From the NCBI GenBank assembly GCA_012838435.1, contig DUPH01000039.1, positions 1 to 33,019 on the forward strand: DNA of 33,019 nucleotides. Direction: 5' to 3'. A program made the position numbers and the translations under genes. Origin of the DNA: Lentisphaerota bacterium. GTDB lineage: Bacteria > Verrucomicrobiota > Kiritimatiellia > RFP12 > UBA1067. The notes below the pieces were generated by a model. That model was not told the origin of the DNA, searched no databases, and saw only the letters and a program-made list of their open reading frames with translations. This document shows, piece by piece, positions 7,219 to 14,876 of this stretch (positions are counted from its first letter, which is position 1; each line of letters opens with the position of its first letter).

Positions 7219-7884
7219 TCAATACTCGCTCCTACGGATGTCACGCACTTCGTTGCTGAAGATGTTGATGCGGATGTAGCGGGTCACGTTGTCCTTGACG
7301 GCGCGTGCGTAGATAAATTTCTGTCCCTCTTTGATCGAAGCGGGGAACGTCACTTTGCCTCGCTTGTCGACCTTGGCGGTGATGTCGGTCTCCACGCCGC
7401 CCGGTTGCTTGTAGTAGAGGCGTGAACCCGGTTTGACATTGAAGGTGACCGTGATGGTCGCCGAGGCCGAGACATCAGTGGAGTCGAACGTGACGTCCAC
7501 GCCTGCGGCGCGCATGTTCAGCACCTGACGCCGGTTGGCGGTAAGCATCGCGTCGGGATTGTCGAAGAGCAACTGCGGATGCAGGCGGTCGAGGTCGCTC
7601 AGCCGCGCCACGCGGAAGCGGTATTCGGGATAGGAGACGGTGCCGCTCTTGGTGACCGGCCCGACAGCCACCGCGCGGATCGCGTTGTCCACGCGATCCT
7701 GATCGGCGGGGCGCGTCAACATCTTGAAGCGGTAAGTGCAGGGGATGGATACGGTGGCGTTGCGTGAGCCGCCGAGGCTGGCGCAACCGGCGGAGAGCAG
7801 CATCGTTGCGGCCAGCACGCATCCAAATGCGCGGGCGAGGAGGGCTGCATGGGGGGGGAGGGTGGTGGGGGCGACAGGGTTCAT
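7219..7884 (-). CDS. Putative lipoprotein, unknown function
   Basis: A 221-residue protein starting at the ATG at 7884, with AAGGA about eight bases ahead. An N-terminal signal (about 15-33) ends in LLSAGC, a plausible lipobox with lipidated C34, so the mature protein should be membrane-anchored outside the cytoplasm. The rest is beta-rich with regular strands (ASATITVTFNV, GKVTFPASIKEGQKFIY) but no known family was recognised. It follows the SDR gene by 29 bp on the same strand, so the two probably share a transcript, although a functional link is not obvious. Confidence 0.7.
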   Translation of the reverse strand: MNPVAPTTLPPHAALLARAFGCVLAATMLLSAGCASLGGSRNATVSIPCTYRFKMLTRPADQDRVDNAIRAVAVGPVTKSGTVSYPEYRFRVARLSDLDRLHPQLLFDNPDAMLTANRRQVLNMRAAGVDVTFDSTDVSASATITVTFNVKPGSRLYYKQPGGVETDITAKVDKRGKVTFPASIKEGQKFIYARAVKDNVTRYIRINIFSNEVRDIRRSEY

Positions 7885-7913
7885 AGGGGATTCCTTGGTT
7901 TGGGGGTTAGAGG

Positions 7914-8633
7914 TTAAAGAAGGTGCTGACCACCGTCGACAAACAGGATCTGACCTGTGGTGGATTCGGCTTCCAGCAGAAAACGTACGGCGGCGGCGAC
8001 CTGACAAACCGTAGGGCGCACCGACAACGGAAATTCACCGGCTGCTTCACGCGCAGCCGTGTCTGTCGGCGGCAGAACGGCGCCGGGCGCCACTGCGTTG
8101 ACGCGCAGGCGCGGCGCGAAGGCCAGCGCCGCAGAGAGCGTGTACGCTTCAAGCGCTTTCTTTGAGACAAGGTAGGGGACAGCCATCGCGTCGGGCTGCG
8201 TGATGCGCTGGTCGAGCAGATTCACGGCGCAACCGACGGCGTCACGCCGCTTCAGATGGTCGGCGAGCCGCTGCGTCAGCATCATCGGCGCGAGTGCGTT
8301 GACGCGCCACTGGTGGTCGAAGTCGGCGGCTGTCGCGTCTGCCAGCGGCTGACGCGCGAACACTGCGGCGTTGTTGACGAGCGCGTCGATACGACCGGCC
8401 TGCGCGAGCGCGGCTGCGAACACCGCGTCCGGACCGCCCACCGCCGCGAGGTCGCCCGCAACGCGCCAGGCCCGTGCACCGGTGTCGGCAGTCAGCGCAG
8501 CGCACAACGCATCGGCCTCCGCCGTCGCGCGGTGCGCGTGGACGACGACATTCCAGCCTGTTCGGGCCAGCGCTTCTGCGATACCCCGTCCGATACGACG
8601 TGCAGCGCCCGTGATGAGAATAGTCTGCTTCAT
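7914..8633 (-). CDS. Pteridine reductase-like SDR oxidoreductase
   Basis: A 239-residue short-chain dehydrogenase/reductase. The Rossmann glycine motif is TGAARRIGRG (8-17), the NNA motif lies at 87-89, and the catalytic Y154xxxK158 is present. The usual catalytic serine is replaced by D141 placed 13 residues before the tyrosine, the arrangement of pteridine reductases (PTR1, FolM). An HR pair near residue 34 suits NADPH. It probably reduces dihydropterins or a related carbonyl compound, and could supply reduced folate or monapterin. The ATG at 8633 was chosen; a GTG at 8651 is an in-frame alternative. A HAD gene is divergent upstream, leaving about 67 bp for two promoters. Confidence 0.82.
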   Translation of the reverse strand: MKQTILITGAARRIGRGIAEALARTGWNVVVHAHRATAEADALCAALTADTGARAWRVAGDLAAVGGPDAVFAAALAQAGRIDALVNNAAVFARQPLADATAADFDHQWRVNALAPMMLTQRLADHLKRRDAVGCAVNLLDQRITQPDAMAVPYLVSKKALEAYTLSAALAFAPRLRVNAVAPGAVLPPTDTAAREAAGEFPLSVRPTVCQVAAAVRFLLEAESTTGQILFVDGGQHLL

Positions 8634-8700
8634 GGGATTGACAACTGTCACGGAGCATCATACCTTAATCGCAATGCCCAGTCATGTCAAAAGCGTCAAT

Positions 8701-9585
8701 ATGAATGTCGCCGAGCGCGACTTCAAGTACTATATCTTCGATTGGGACGACAATATCCTGCACATGCCTACGCGCATTCACCTTGAGAAACGTCAGCCCG
8801 ACGGCTCTTGGCGGCCGCACAGTGTCTCGACTGCAGCGTTCGCAGTGGTGCGCAATGACCACGAAAATTACCGGCCGCCGGACGGTGTGTGGGAGAATGC
8901 CTTTGTCGAATTTCAGGACACGGCGGGCGAGAGCGAGAGCCGCTTCTTGCACGATACGCGGATCTCGTTGGAGCGGGTCATGGCGGGCGAGAGTGCGCCC
9001 GGCCCCAGTTTTGAAACATTGCGCGAAACGCTGCGCGAGGGACGGCTGTTTGCAATCGTCACAGCCCGCGGCCATGAGTCGGAGTCGCTCAAGAAAGCGG
9101 TGCGCCTCTTTATCGATGTGGTGCTGACCGACGCCGAGCGTGAAGAGATGATGGCGAACCTCCGGGGCTACCGCGCCTGTTTTGACGGGTGTACGACATT
9201 CGGCACGGACGAGGAAGAGTTGGCCTACTACCTGAATCTCAACCGCTACCACGCGGTGACGAACCCCTCATTCAAACGCTGGATGGCCGAAGCGACCGAA
9301 GGCGGCGCTTCGTCCGGAGATGCCAAGCCGTTTGCGATTCGCGATTTTGTGGAGCATGTGGTAAAGATCCTGTCGCGAACCGGCGCGGAGTCCCTGCGCC
9401 GACCGATCAGCGTCGGTTTTTCTGATGACGATGCCGGGAACGTGCGCGCCGTCGAGCGCTACATTCAGGAGGAGCTGTCACGGCGCTTTCCCGGCATCAA
9501 GTTTTGCGTGTATGATACGTCGGATCCGGCTGTGCCGGACGGTCGCAAGGTGACCGTCTCCGGCCAGCTTGATTTCGGCTTTTAA
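8701..9585 (+). CDS. HAD-superfamily-like phosphatase/hydrolase
   Basis: A 294-residue protein with a HAD motif I, FDWDDNIL (13-20; D14 and D16), and a late motif IV-like VGFSDDDAGNV (acidic triad), plus a TARGH segment typical of the motif II region. The aspartates would form a phosphoaspartate intermediate. The middle of the protein (roughly 60-110 and 160-215) is not recognised and may act as a cap. The start at 8701 is a choice; an in-frame ATG at 8674 is also possible and neither has a clear SD. The following flavoprotein gene begins 17 bp after its stop behind a strong SD, so the genes are likely co-transcribed. Substrate unknown. Confidence 0.72.
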   Translation: MNVAERDFKYYIFDWDDNILHMPTRIHLEKRQPDGSWRPHSVSTAAFAVVRNDHENYRPPDGVWENAFVEFQDTAGESESRFLHDTRISLERVMAGESAPGPSFETLRETLREGRLFAIVTARGHESESLKKAVRLFIDVVLTDAEREEMMANLRGYRACFDGCTTFGTDEEELAYYLNLNRYHAVTNPSFKRWMAEATEGGASSGDAKPFAIRDFVEHVVKILSRTGAESLRRPISVGFSDDDAGNVRAVERYIQEELSRRFPGIKFCVYDTSDPAVPDGRKVTVSGQLDFGF

Positions 9586-9602
9586 CCCGAAAGGAGGCTG
9601 CG

Positions 9603-10217
9603 ATGAAAGTGGTCGCGTTCAATGGAAGTCCGAACCCAGAAGGAAACACGGCTATCCTGCTCATGAAGGTGCTGTCGCGCGTCGCGCGCGCGGGGATCAA
9701 CACCGAGCTGGTGCAGGTCGGCGGCAATAAGATTCAAGGCTGCATGGCGTGTTACCAGTGCTTCAAGGCCAAGGACAAGCGCTGTGCGATCGACGATGAC
9801 ATCGTCAACGACTGCATCGCCAAAATGATCGAGGCGGATGCCATTGTTATGGGCACGCCCACCTATTTCGCGAACATGACGCCTGAGATGAAGGCGTTGA
9901 TCGACCGTGCGGGATTGGTGGCGGTCGCCAACGAACAGCTTTTCGCACGCAAAATCGGTGCGGCGGTGGCGGTCAATCGGCGCGGCGGGGCGGTGCATGC
10001 GGTTGACGCCATCAACCACATGTTTCTGATGTCGCGTATGATTGTGCCCGGCTCGATCTATTGGAATTTCGGGGTGGGGATGCGGCCCGGCGATGTGGAG
10101 AACGACACCGAGGCGGTCGAGAACATGCACGATCTGGGTGAAACAATCGCCTGGCTGGTGAAGAGCCTGTGCCGCAGCGATGGGCAAGCGGTAGGCGCAC
10201 AAGGAGGTCTCATATGA
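9603..10217 (+). CDS. Iron-sulfur flavoprotein / NAD(P)H-dependent FMN reductase family
   Basis: A 204-residue flavodoxin-like protein with the FMN phosphate loop NGSPNPEGNT (7-16) and a compact cysteine motif C47xxC50xxC53 then C61, which is the CX2CX2CX4-7C pattern of iron-sulfur flavoproteins. GTPTYFANMTPEMKALIDR is the second flavin-binding loop. It should carry FMN and possibly a 4Fe-4S cluster, moving electrons in the cytoplasm. An excellent SD (AAAGGAGG) precedes the ATG. It overlaps the next gene by ATGA at 10214-10217. Confidence 0.88.
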   Translation: MKVVAFNGSPNPEGNTAILLMKVLSRVARAGINTELVQVGGNKIQGCMACYQCFKAKDKRCAIDDDIVNDCIAKMIEADAIVMGTPTYFANMTPEMKALIDRAGLVAVANEQLFARKIGAAVAVNRRGGAVHAVDAINHMFLMSRMIVPGSIYWNFGVGMRPGDVENDTEAVENMHDLGETIAWLVKSLCRSDGQAVGAQGGLI

Positions 10218-10981
10218 GCAACAGATACACATGGCTGATGGTCGCGGCGTTTGCCGTCTGTGCGTTGGTGCACGGCGGCGAAGTCGCCTGTCCGGGTGCA
10301 TATCCGGGGCATTTGCAAGGGATTGCACGCGATGACGATGGCAATCTCTACTGGTCGTTCACGACGTTTCTGATCAAGACCGATGCGTCGGGCACCGAGT
10401 GCGCGAAGGTGGCGGTGCCGAACCACTACGGCGATCTGACGTGGCACGACGGCAAAGTTTACGTGGCGGTCAATTACGGCGCGTTCAACAAAGAGCCGGG
10501 CAAGGCGAAGTCGTGGGTCTGCGTACACGATGCCAATTCACTCGCGTTGCTCTCCTCAAACGCCGTGCCGGAGGTGGTACATGGCGCGGGCGGCATGGAG
10601 TGGCACGATGGCCGCTTCTTCATTGTCGGCGGACTGCCGGAAACGCATACCGCCAACTATGTCTACGAGTACTCTGAGTCGTTTGAATTCCGGAAGCGTC
10701 ACGTCATTGAGAGCGGCTGGACCCATTTGGGCATCCAGACAGTCTGTCGCGGCAACGACGGTACATGGTGGTTCGGTTGCTACGGCAAACCGGCCGTCAC
10801 GTTGCGCACCGACGACGCCTTTCGCTTCCTCGGCAAGCACGCCTTCAACTGCTCGGTGGGCGTTGCGCGTGCGCCGGACAGCAGCGAGTTACTGGTCGCG
10901 AAAAACTTCCGCTCCAAAGAGGACAAGCGCAATACGGCGACCGTGGCGCCTGTCCGCATTGAGACGATCTTCGCGAAATAG
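10214..10981 (+). CDS. Secreted beta-propeller-like protein
   Basis: A 255-residue protein with an N-terminal signal peptide (hydrophobic TWLMVAAFAVCALVHGGEV, cut near residue 22). The mature part repeats a blade-like pattern with GIARDDDGNLYWSF, LTWHDGKVYVAV, MEWHDGRFFIVGG and RGNDGTWWFG, i.e. D-G-x-(L/F/W) turns between strands, as in NHL/SMP-30-like propellers. With four visible blades it is short for a six-blade propeller. AAGGAGG sits nine bases ahead of the ATG, inside the preceding gene. The function is unknown; exported binding or lactonase-like activity are guesses. It converges with the FAH-family gene seven bases away. Confidence 0.65.
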   Translation: MSNRYTWLMVAAFAVCALVHGGEVACPGAYPGHLQGIARDDDGNLYWSFTTFLIKTDASGTECAKVAVPNHYGDLTWHDGKVYVAVNYGAFNKEPGKAKSWVCVHDANSLALLSSNAVPEVVHGAGGMEWHDGRFFIVGGLPETHTANYVYEYSESFEFRKRHVIESGWTHLGIQTVCRGNDGTWWFGCYGKPAVTLRTDDAFRFLGKHAFNCSVGVARAPDSSELLVAKNFRSKEDKRNTATVAPVRIETIFAK

Positions 10982-10988
10982 GCGCGTG

Positions 10989-11798
10989 TTACGCGTCTTC
11001 GAGGACGACCGGGTTGGTGAGTTCGCCGATGCCGTCGATGGCGACGGTCACGGTGTCGCCCGCCGCGAGATAAAGCGGCGGTGTGCGCGAGAAGCCAGCC
11101 CCGGCAGGGGTGCCGGTGAAGATCGCCGTGCCGGCCGGCAACGTGGTGCTGCCGCTCAGGAAGACGATCAGGTCAACCACGCTGAAGATGTGGTCCGCCG
11201 TGTTGGAGCATTGGCGCAGGTCGCCGTTGACCCAAGCCTTCAGGGCGAGGTTCTGTGGATCGGGAATCTCGTCGCGAGTGACGATCACGGGGCCGAGCGG
11301 CGCGAAGGTATCGAAGGATTTGCCGCGGCACCACTGATTACCGCCGAAGCTCTTTTGCCAGTCGCGCGCCGTGACGTCATTGCCGCAGGTGTAGCCCAGC
11401 ACGTAATCAAGTGCATTGTCAGGCGTGGCATTCTTACACGGCTTGCCGAGAATCACGACCAACTCGGCCTCATAGTCCACTTGGGTGCTGGGCAGATGCG
11501 TGGGGATGAGGATCGGATCGCCGGGGTGCTGCACACTCCACGGGCTTTTCATGAAGAGCACCGGATGCTCTGGAATCGGCTGCCGCGTCTCGTGGGCGTG
11601 GGCGCGGAAGTTGAGGCCGATCGCCAAGATGACGGGCGGCTGGAGCGGGGCGAGCAACTTGGCGACGCGCTCGCGGCGTCCGCTGGGCTGCCAAGATCCG
11701 AAGAGGTCGCCGATGATCGGCTCGGCCGAGCCGTCAGGGTGGAGAATGCCGGTCTGCGGTTCGGCGCAGGTGTCTGTCAGGAAGCGAATGATTTTCAT
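10989..11798 (-). CDS. Fumarylacetoacetate hydrolase-family protein
   Basis: A 269-residue protein with the family's metal site: E110 and E112 in DYEAELVVILGK, D141 in GNDVTARDWQ, plus KSFDTFAPLGP and FTGTPAGAG near the C-terminus and GLNFRAHA at 61-68. Members are Mg/Mn-dependent and cleave C-C bonds in diketo acids, or decarboxylate/hydrate them; in non-phosphorylative deoxy-sugar routes an FAH enzyme cleaves the 2,4-diketo-3-deoxy acid. Its start overlaps the stop of the alcohol dehydrogenase gene by ATGA, so the two are co-expressed. The exact substrate cannot be read from sequence. Confidence 0.88.
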   Translation of the reverse strand: MKIIRFLTDTCAEPQTGILHPDGSAEPIIGDLFGSWQPSGRRERVAKLLAPLQPPVILAIGLNFRAHAHETRQPIPEHPVLFMKSPWSVQHPGDPILIPTHLPSTQVDYEAELVVILGKPCKNATPDNALDYVLGYTCGNDVTARDWQKSFGGNQWCRGKSFDTFAPLGPVIVTRDEIPDPQNLALKAWVNGDLRQCSNTADHIFSVVDLIVFLSGSTTLPAGTAIFTGTPAGAGFSRTPPLYLAAGDTVTVAIDGIGELTNPVVLEDA

Positions 11799-12925
11799 GC
11801 GGGTGTCGTAGCAGTTTTTTCTAGAATCGTGTCAAGCAGCGACGAGACGTCATCCGCCGTGACGGGGCGGGGATTGGCTGCGGTCGATCCCGAGGCGAGC
11901 GTCTCGCGGATGAAGGCCTCGCGGTCAGTCACCTGTTGGCCGGCAAAAGGATTTTTAAGTTCCATTGCCGTCATCCACATGGCGATCTGCGCTTCCACGT
12001 CCAGCCCGTGCTGTGATTTAAGCGTGTTGAGGTCGCGAGCCACGGCCTTTCGGTTAAAGGCGAGACAGGCCGGCAGGCAGCAGGCGCAGGCCAGGCCGTG
12101 CGCGACGTTGAAGCGCACGCCTAGCGGGTGCGCGAGACCGTGGATGATGCCCAGGCGCGCGTGCGACAGCGCGACGCCCGCCAGATAACTCGCCTCCAGC
12201 ATCTCGCCTGCCAGATCGCTGTTGCCCTGATAGAACGGCAGCAACGCGCGTGCAATGCGCGTCAAGGCCAGTTCCGAGAGCACCCGCGTGAAGGGCGTGG
12301 CGTGCAGGCTGGTGTAGGACTCAAAGGCCTGCACGAAGGCGTCGAATCCCGCCGCCGCGCGTGTGTTCGACGGACAGCACCGGAGCAGGCAGGGATCGAG
12401 GATCACCAGACGCGGCATGTAGGAGGGGTGGCGAATCGATTGTTTCACGGTTCGCGACGGGTCGGTCAGCACCGACACCACCGTAGCCTCTGCGCCGGTA
12501 CCGGCGGTGGTAGGGGCCGCGATCAACGGCAGTGCCGCCGGGGGGATTGAAGCCGGGTGCATCTGGTAAAACGCGGTGTTTTCCGGCGCGTCCAGCAGTC
12601 CCGCCGCCGCCTTGGCCAGATCGATTACACTGCCGCCGCCGACCGCCGCCACCCAATCGGGACGGTCGGCTTTCAGATCGGCGCGCAGTGCATCGACCGC
12701 GTCGACGGTCGGTTCGTTACCGGCATGGCGCCAAGCGCGAACTCGCATGCCGAACGGTGGCTCGTTTAAGATCGCGTCCAGTAGCTCGGAGCGTTGCAAC
12801 GAACAACCGTGAACCAATACACCGCTCGAACCGAACTCAGCGGCAAGGTTGGTGAGGCGCAACACCGCGCCTTCAGCGGCGACGGTCCGTTGCGGCAGGA
12901 GCAGGGATGCGGGCAAAAGATTCAT
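11795..12925 (-). CDS. Iron-type alcohol dehydrogenase family
   Basis: A 376-residue protein starting at the ATG at 12925. The NAD site GGGSVIDLAK is at 96-105, followed by PTTAGTGAEAT (138-148). The metal region reads GFDAFVQAFE (193-202), HGLAHPLG (262-269) and NVAHGLA (273-279). The usual second ligand, histidine in G-x-D-A-x-x-H-A, is Q199, which is odd for a FucO-type iron enzyme. FucO and relatives interconvert aldehydes and alcohols such as lactaldehyde and propanediol. The next gene downstream (FAH family) overlaps by four bases and a cupin gene lies 41 bp upstream, giving a cupin-ADH-FAH operon. Confidence 0.87.
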   Translation of the reverse strand: MNLLPASLLLPQRTVAAEGAVLRLTNLAAEFGSSGVLVHGCSLQRSELLDAILNEPPFGMRVRAWRHAGNEPTVDAVDALRADLKADRPDWVAAVGGGSVIDLAKAAAGLLDAPENTAFYQMHPASIPPAALPLIAAPTTAGTGAEATVVSVLTDPSRTVKQSIRHPSYMPRLVILDPCLLRCCPSNTRAAAGFDAFVQAFESYTSLHATPFTRVLSELALTRIARALLPFYQGNSDLAGEMLEASYLAGVALSHARLGIIHGLAHPLGVRFNVAHGLACACCLPACLAFNRKAVARDLNTLKSQHGLDVEAQIAMWMTAMELKNPFAGQQVTDREAFIRETLASGSTAANPRPVTADDVSSLLDTILEKTATTPA

Positions 12926-12966
12926 AAGGATTTTCTCTGAAGATAAAGATGTGGGTACGGGTAGAC

Positions 12967-13317
12967 TCAGGCAACCTGCACGATGATGGCGGCGATGACC
13001 AGCGGTTCGCTGCCGGTGTTTTCGACGCCGTGTGAAGCGCCCTTGCCGGTCAGGATCGCGTCGCCGGGCTGGATGGGCACCCATTTGCCCTGCTCTTCGA
13101 TAAGTCCGCTGCCGGAGAGAACCAGATAGATCTCGTCCTCGCCGTCGTGCGTGTGGCTGCCGATAGAGCCGCCGGGCTCAATCGTCAAGCGTGCGCAAAG
13201 TCGCGCCTTGGCACTGAACGCTTCGGGCTTGAACCAGTGCTCGACCTTAACCGTACCTTTGCCACCGCGCATGTTTGGACGGAGTTCCATTTGAAGCGCA
13301 TCATTTCTCGCAATCAT
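12967..13317 (-). CDS. Cupin-domain protein
   Basis: A 116-residue single-domain cupin. Motif 1 is seen as GSHTHDGEDEIYLVLSGSG (about 53-71; two His and a Glu as metal ligands) and motif 2 as PGDAILTGKGASHGVENTG. The ATG at 13317 has GGAGG five bases ahead; a GTG one codon earlier is possible. Small cupins of this type can be sugar or keto-acid isomerases, or sensors. It leads the cupin-ADH-FAH operon, so a small-molecule role in the same pathway is likely, though unproven. Confidence 0.82.
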   Translation of the reverse strand: MIARNDALQMELRPNMRGGKGTVKVEHWFKPEAFSAKARLCARLTIEPGGSIGSHTHDGEDEIYLVLSGSGLIEEQGKWVPIQPGDAILTGKGASHGVENTGSEPLVIAAIIVQVA

Positions 13318-13469
13318 CACAACCTCCTCTATTATTAAAACGTCATCTTAGCATATGAGCGCTGTCGGACGAATCGTTTTTTGAAGAGATCATTTGGGCC
13401 GCGGTTACGCGCTTATTCGTGAAGGGCCGAAAGTACGGCTTGCGGATTCTTTGCTGCCACGGTGAGGAG

Positions 13470-13665
13470 CGCTCGCCAAATCGGGATCGGGATCGCTATC
13501 GAAATCGGAACCGATTGGCGAACAGCAGAGCAGGGCTTTTACACTCATCATTGCGACCACTGGGTGGCCGCAATAAGAGGTGGTTGACTCGCGACTTGCG
13601 ACCTACGACGCGCGCGATACCGATAGCGATACCGATCCCGATACCGATAGCGATGCGCTGCAAGT
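13470..13665. repeat. GAT(A/C)(C/G)C hexamer-type repeats
   Basis: Two facing tracts: 13478-13515 rich in ATCGGG/ATCGCT units and 13613-13660 with GATACC GATAGC GATACC units, a 6-nt period. The two tracts are roughly inverted relative to each other, so the region could fold back. No gene is seen in 13318-14046; the remainder is made of the repeats listed next. Confidence 0.7.
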
Positions 13666-13769
13666 TTGAAGTGACCTTTCTGGCCACCATGCCTTTCGCT
13701 CCCGGACCCAGGGCTGCGCTACGTTTGCCCTGGCTAAGGTGATGCCGCCCCTTCGGGGCTGTGATTCCG

Positions 13770-13850
13770 CGCACGGCGCGGAAGGCGGCTCGCGGGGACG
13801 CTCGCCCTCCAACCTATGATCGGACCGCCGGGAGGGACGAGCGTCTGCTC
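13770..13850. repeat. GGAAGGCGGCTCG repeat plus half palindrome
   Basis: The unit GCGCGGAAGGCGGCTCG followed by GGGGACGCTCGCCCTCC and CTATGATC is repeated at 28622-28675, in variant form at 18970-19050, and inverted at 31303-31350. It is followed by a half copy of the core palindrome (13830-13850). Confidence 0.75.
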
Positions 13851-13867
13851 TGAAAGTTTGGCTAAAG

Positions 13868-14000
13868 AATTTGGAGTGCGTGCGGCAAGCGGTATTCCGC
13901 GCGACGCCGCTTTTCAAGCATGAGTACGGCGGCAGGGCGGTGCGCAAAAGCGGTGCCGCGAATCGCACGTAGCGCGACTCTTGTCACCGCACTCCAAATT
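13868..14000. mobile_element. MITE-like element, copy A (133 bp)
   Basis: Bounded by inverted ends AATTTGGAGTGCG and CGCACTCCAAATT, with a conserved interior (GCGGCAAGCGGTATTCCGCG, GCGGTGCCGCGA). It has no transposase. Related copies: 28709-28832 (inverted) and 32240-32370. The preserved ends suggest mobilisation by a transposase elsewhere, or a REP-like element. Confidence 0.75.
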
Positions 14001-14013
14001 TCGCGCACTAAAA

Positions 14014-14041
14014 CCTACTGCCTACTGCCCATTGCCTACTG
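14014..14041. repeat. CCTACTG heptamer array at the aldolase gene end
   Basis: Four 7-nt units in register: CCTACTG, CCTACTG, CCCATTG, CCTACTG. The array ends five bases from the aldolase stop codon (14047-14049, minus strand). It is the reverse-complement relative of the AATAGGT array after the Fic gene. Confidence 0.75.
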
Positions 14042-14046
14042 CAGAT

Positions 14047-14868
14047 TTACATCAGACTTTGGATTTTGGCGCGGACGTAGGCCTGTACGTCTGCCTCGAC
14101 CGGTTTGAAACACAGGTCGATGGGTTTGAATGTGTCGCCGCAAGCCGCGATTTCGGCCGCGACACGTTTGAGGAATAGGCTCTGCAACTCGGTGGCGATA
14201 TTGATCTTGGCTACGCCGTTGTCAATAGCCAGCCGGAGCTGGTCTTCTGGGACGCCGGTACCGCCGTGAAGAACAAGCGGGACATCCACTTTCTCGCCGA
14301 TTTCCCGCGCGCGCTCGATGTCCAGCATGGGTGCCTTTTTATAGAAGCCGTGGACTGTACCGATGGAGATGGCCAGGGCGTCGACACCGGTCTTCGAGAC
14401 GAATTCGTGAGCCTCTGCGGCGGTGGATAGTTCGATCGTGCCGTCGCCGAAGGGCACGTGCCCGATCTCGGCTTCCAGCGTGACTCCGGCGTCGTGCGCG
14501 ATGCGCGCGGCCTCGGCACTGAGCGCGATATTCTCAGCAAAAGAGAGCTTGGAGCCATCGATCATGACCGAGGTATAGCCGATTGCGATTGCCGCGCGGA
14601 GCTGTTCCAGCGATTCTCCGTGATCCAGATGCAGGACAACGGGAATGTCGGACTCCGATGCCAGACGCGTCACCATGGCTGCTATCAGGCTTGCGCGTTC
14701 ATCTTTGAAAAGGCGTTGGTATACCTGAATGATCACAGGCGCTTTCAACGCTTCCGCCTCCTTGAAGACCGCGAGCACGGTCTCCAAGTTGGCGACGTTG
14801 AAGGCGGCCACGGCCCGCTTTTCAGCGCGGGCCTGTGGCAGGATTTCGTTAACCGTGACAAGAGGCAT
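14047..14868 (-). CDS. Class II fructose-bisphosphate/tagatose-bisphosphate-type aldolase
   Basis: A 273-residue zinc aldolase. HLDHGES (80-86) gives catalytic D82 and Zn ligand H83; E134 in EAEIGH, H173 in GTVHGFY and H201 in LHGGTGVPEDQ complete the site, and MIDGSKLSFAEN is the family phosphate-binding segment. It cleaves a ketose 1-phosphate or 1,6-bisphosphate into dihydroxyacetone phosphate plus an aldehyde. GatY/KbaY, IolJ and Fba all share this fold, so the substrate is open. It follows the fucose-isomerase-like gene by eight bases with AAGGA just ahead of the start, so the two are one transcript. Confidence 0.92.
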   Translation of the reverse strand: MPLVTVNEILPQARAEKRAVAAFNVANLETVLAVFKEAEALKAPVIIQVYQRLFKDERASLIAAMVTRLASESDIPVVLHLDHGESLEQLRAAIAIGYTSVMIDGSKLSFAENIALSAEAARIAHDAGVTLEAEIGHVPFGDGTIELSTAAEAHEFVSKTGVDALAISIGTVHGFYKKAPMLDIERAREIGEKVDVPLVLHGGTGVPEDQLRLAIDNGVAKINIATELQSLFLKRVAAEIAACGDTFKPIDLCFKPVEADVQAYVRAKIQSLM

Positions 14869-14876
14869 GATTTTCC

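Noticed and set aside
10530-12188. Long plus-strand open frame of over 550 codons across the propeller, FAH and ADH genes
   Set aside because: It covers three genes with clear family motifs on other frames and has no family motif of its own.
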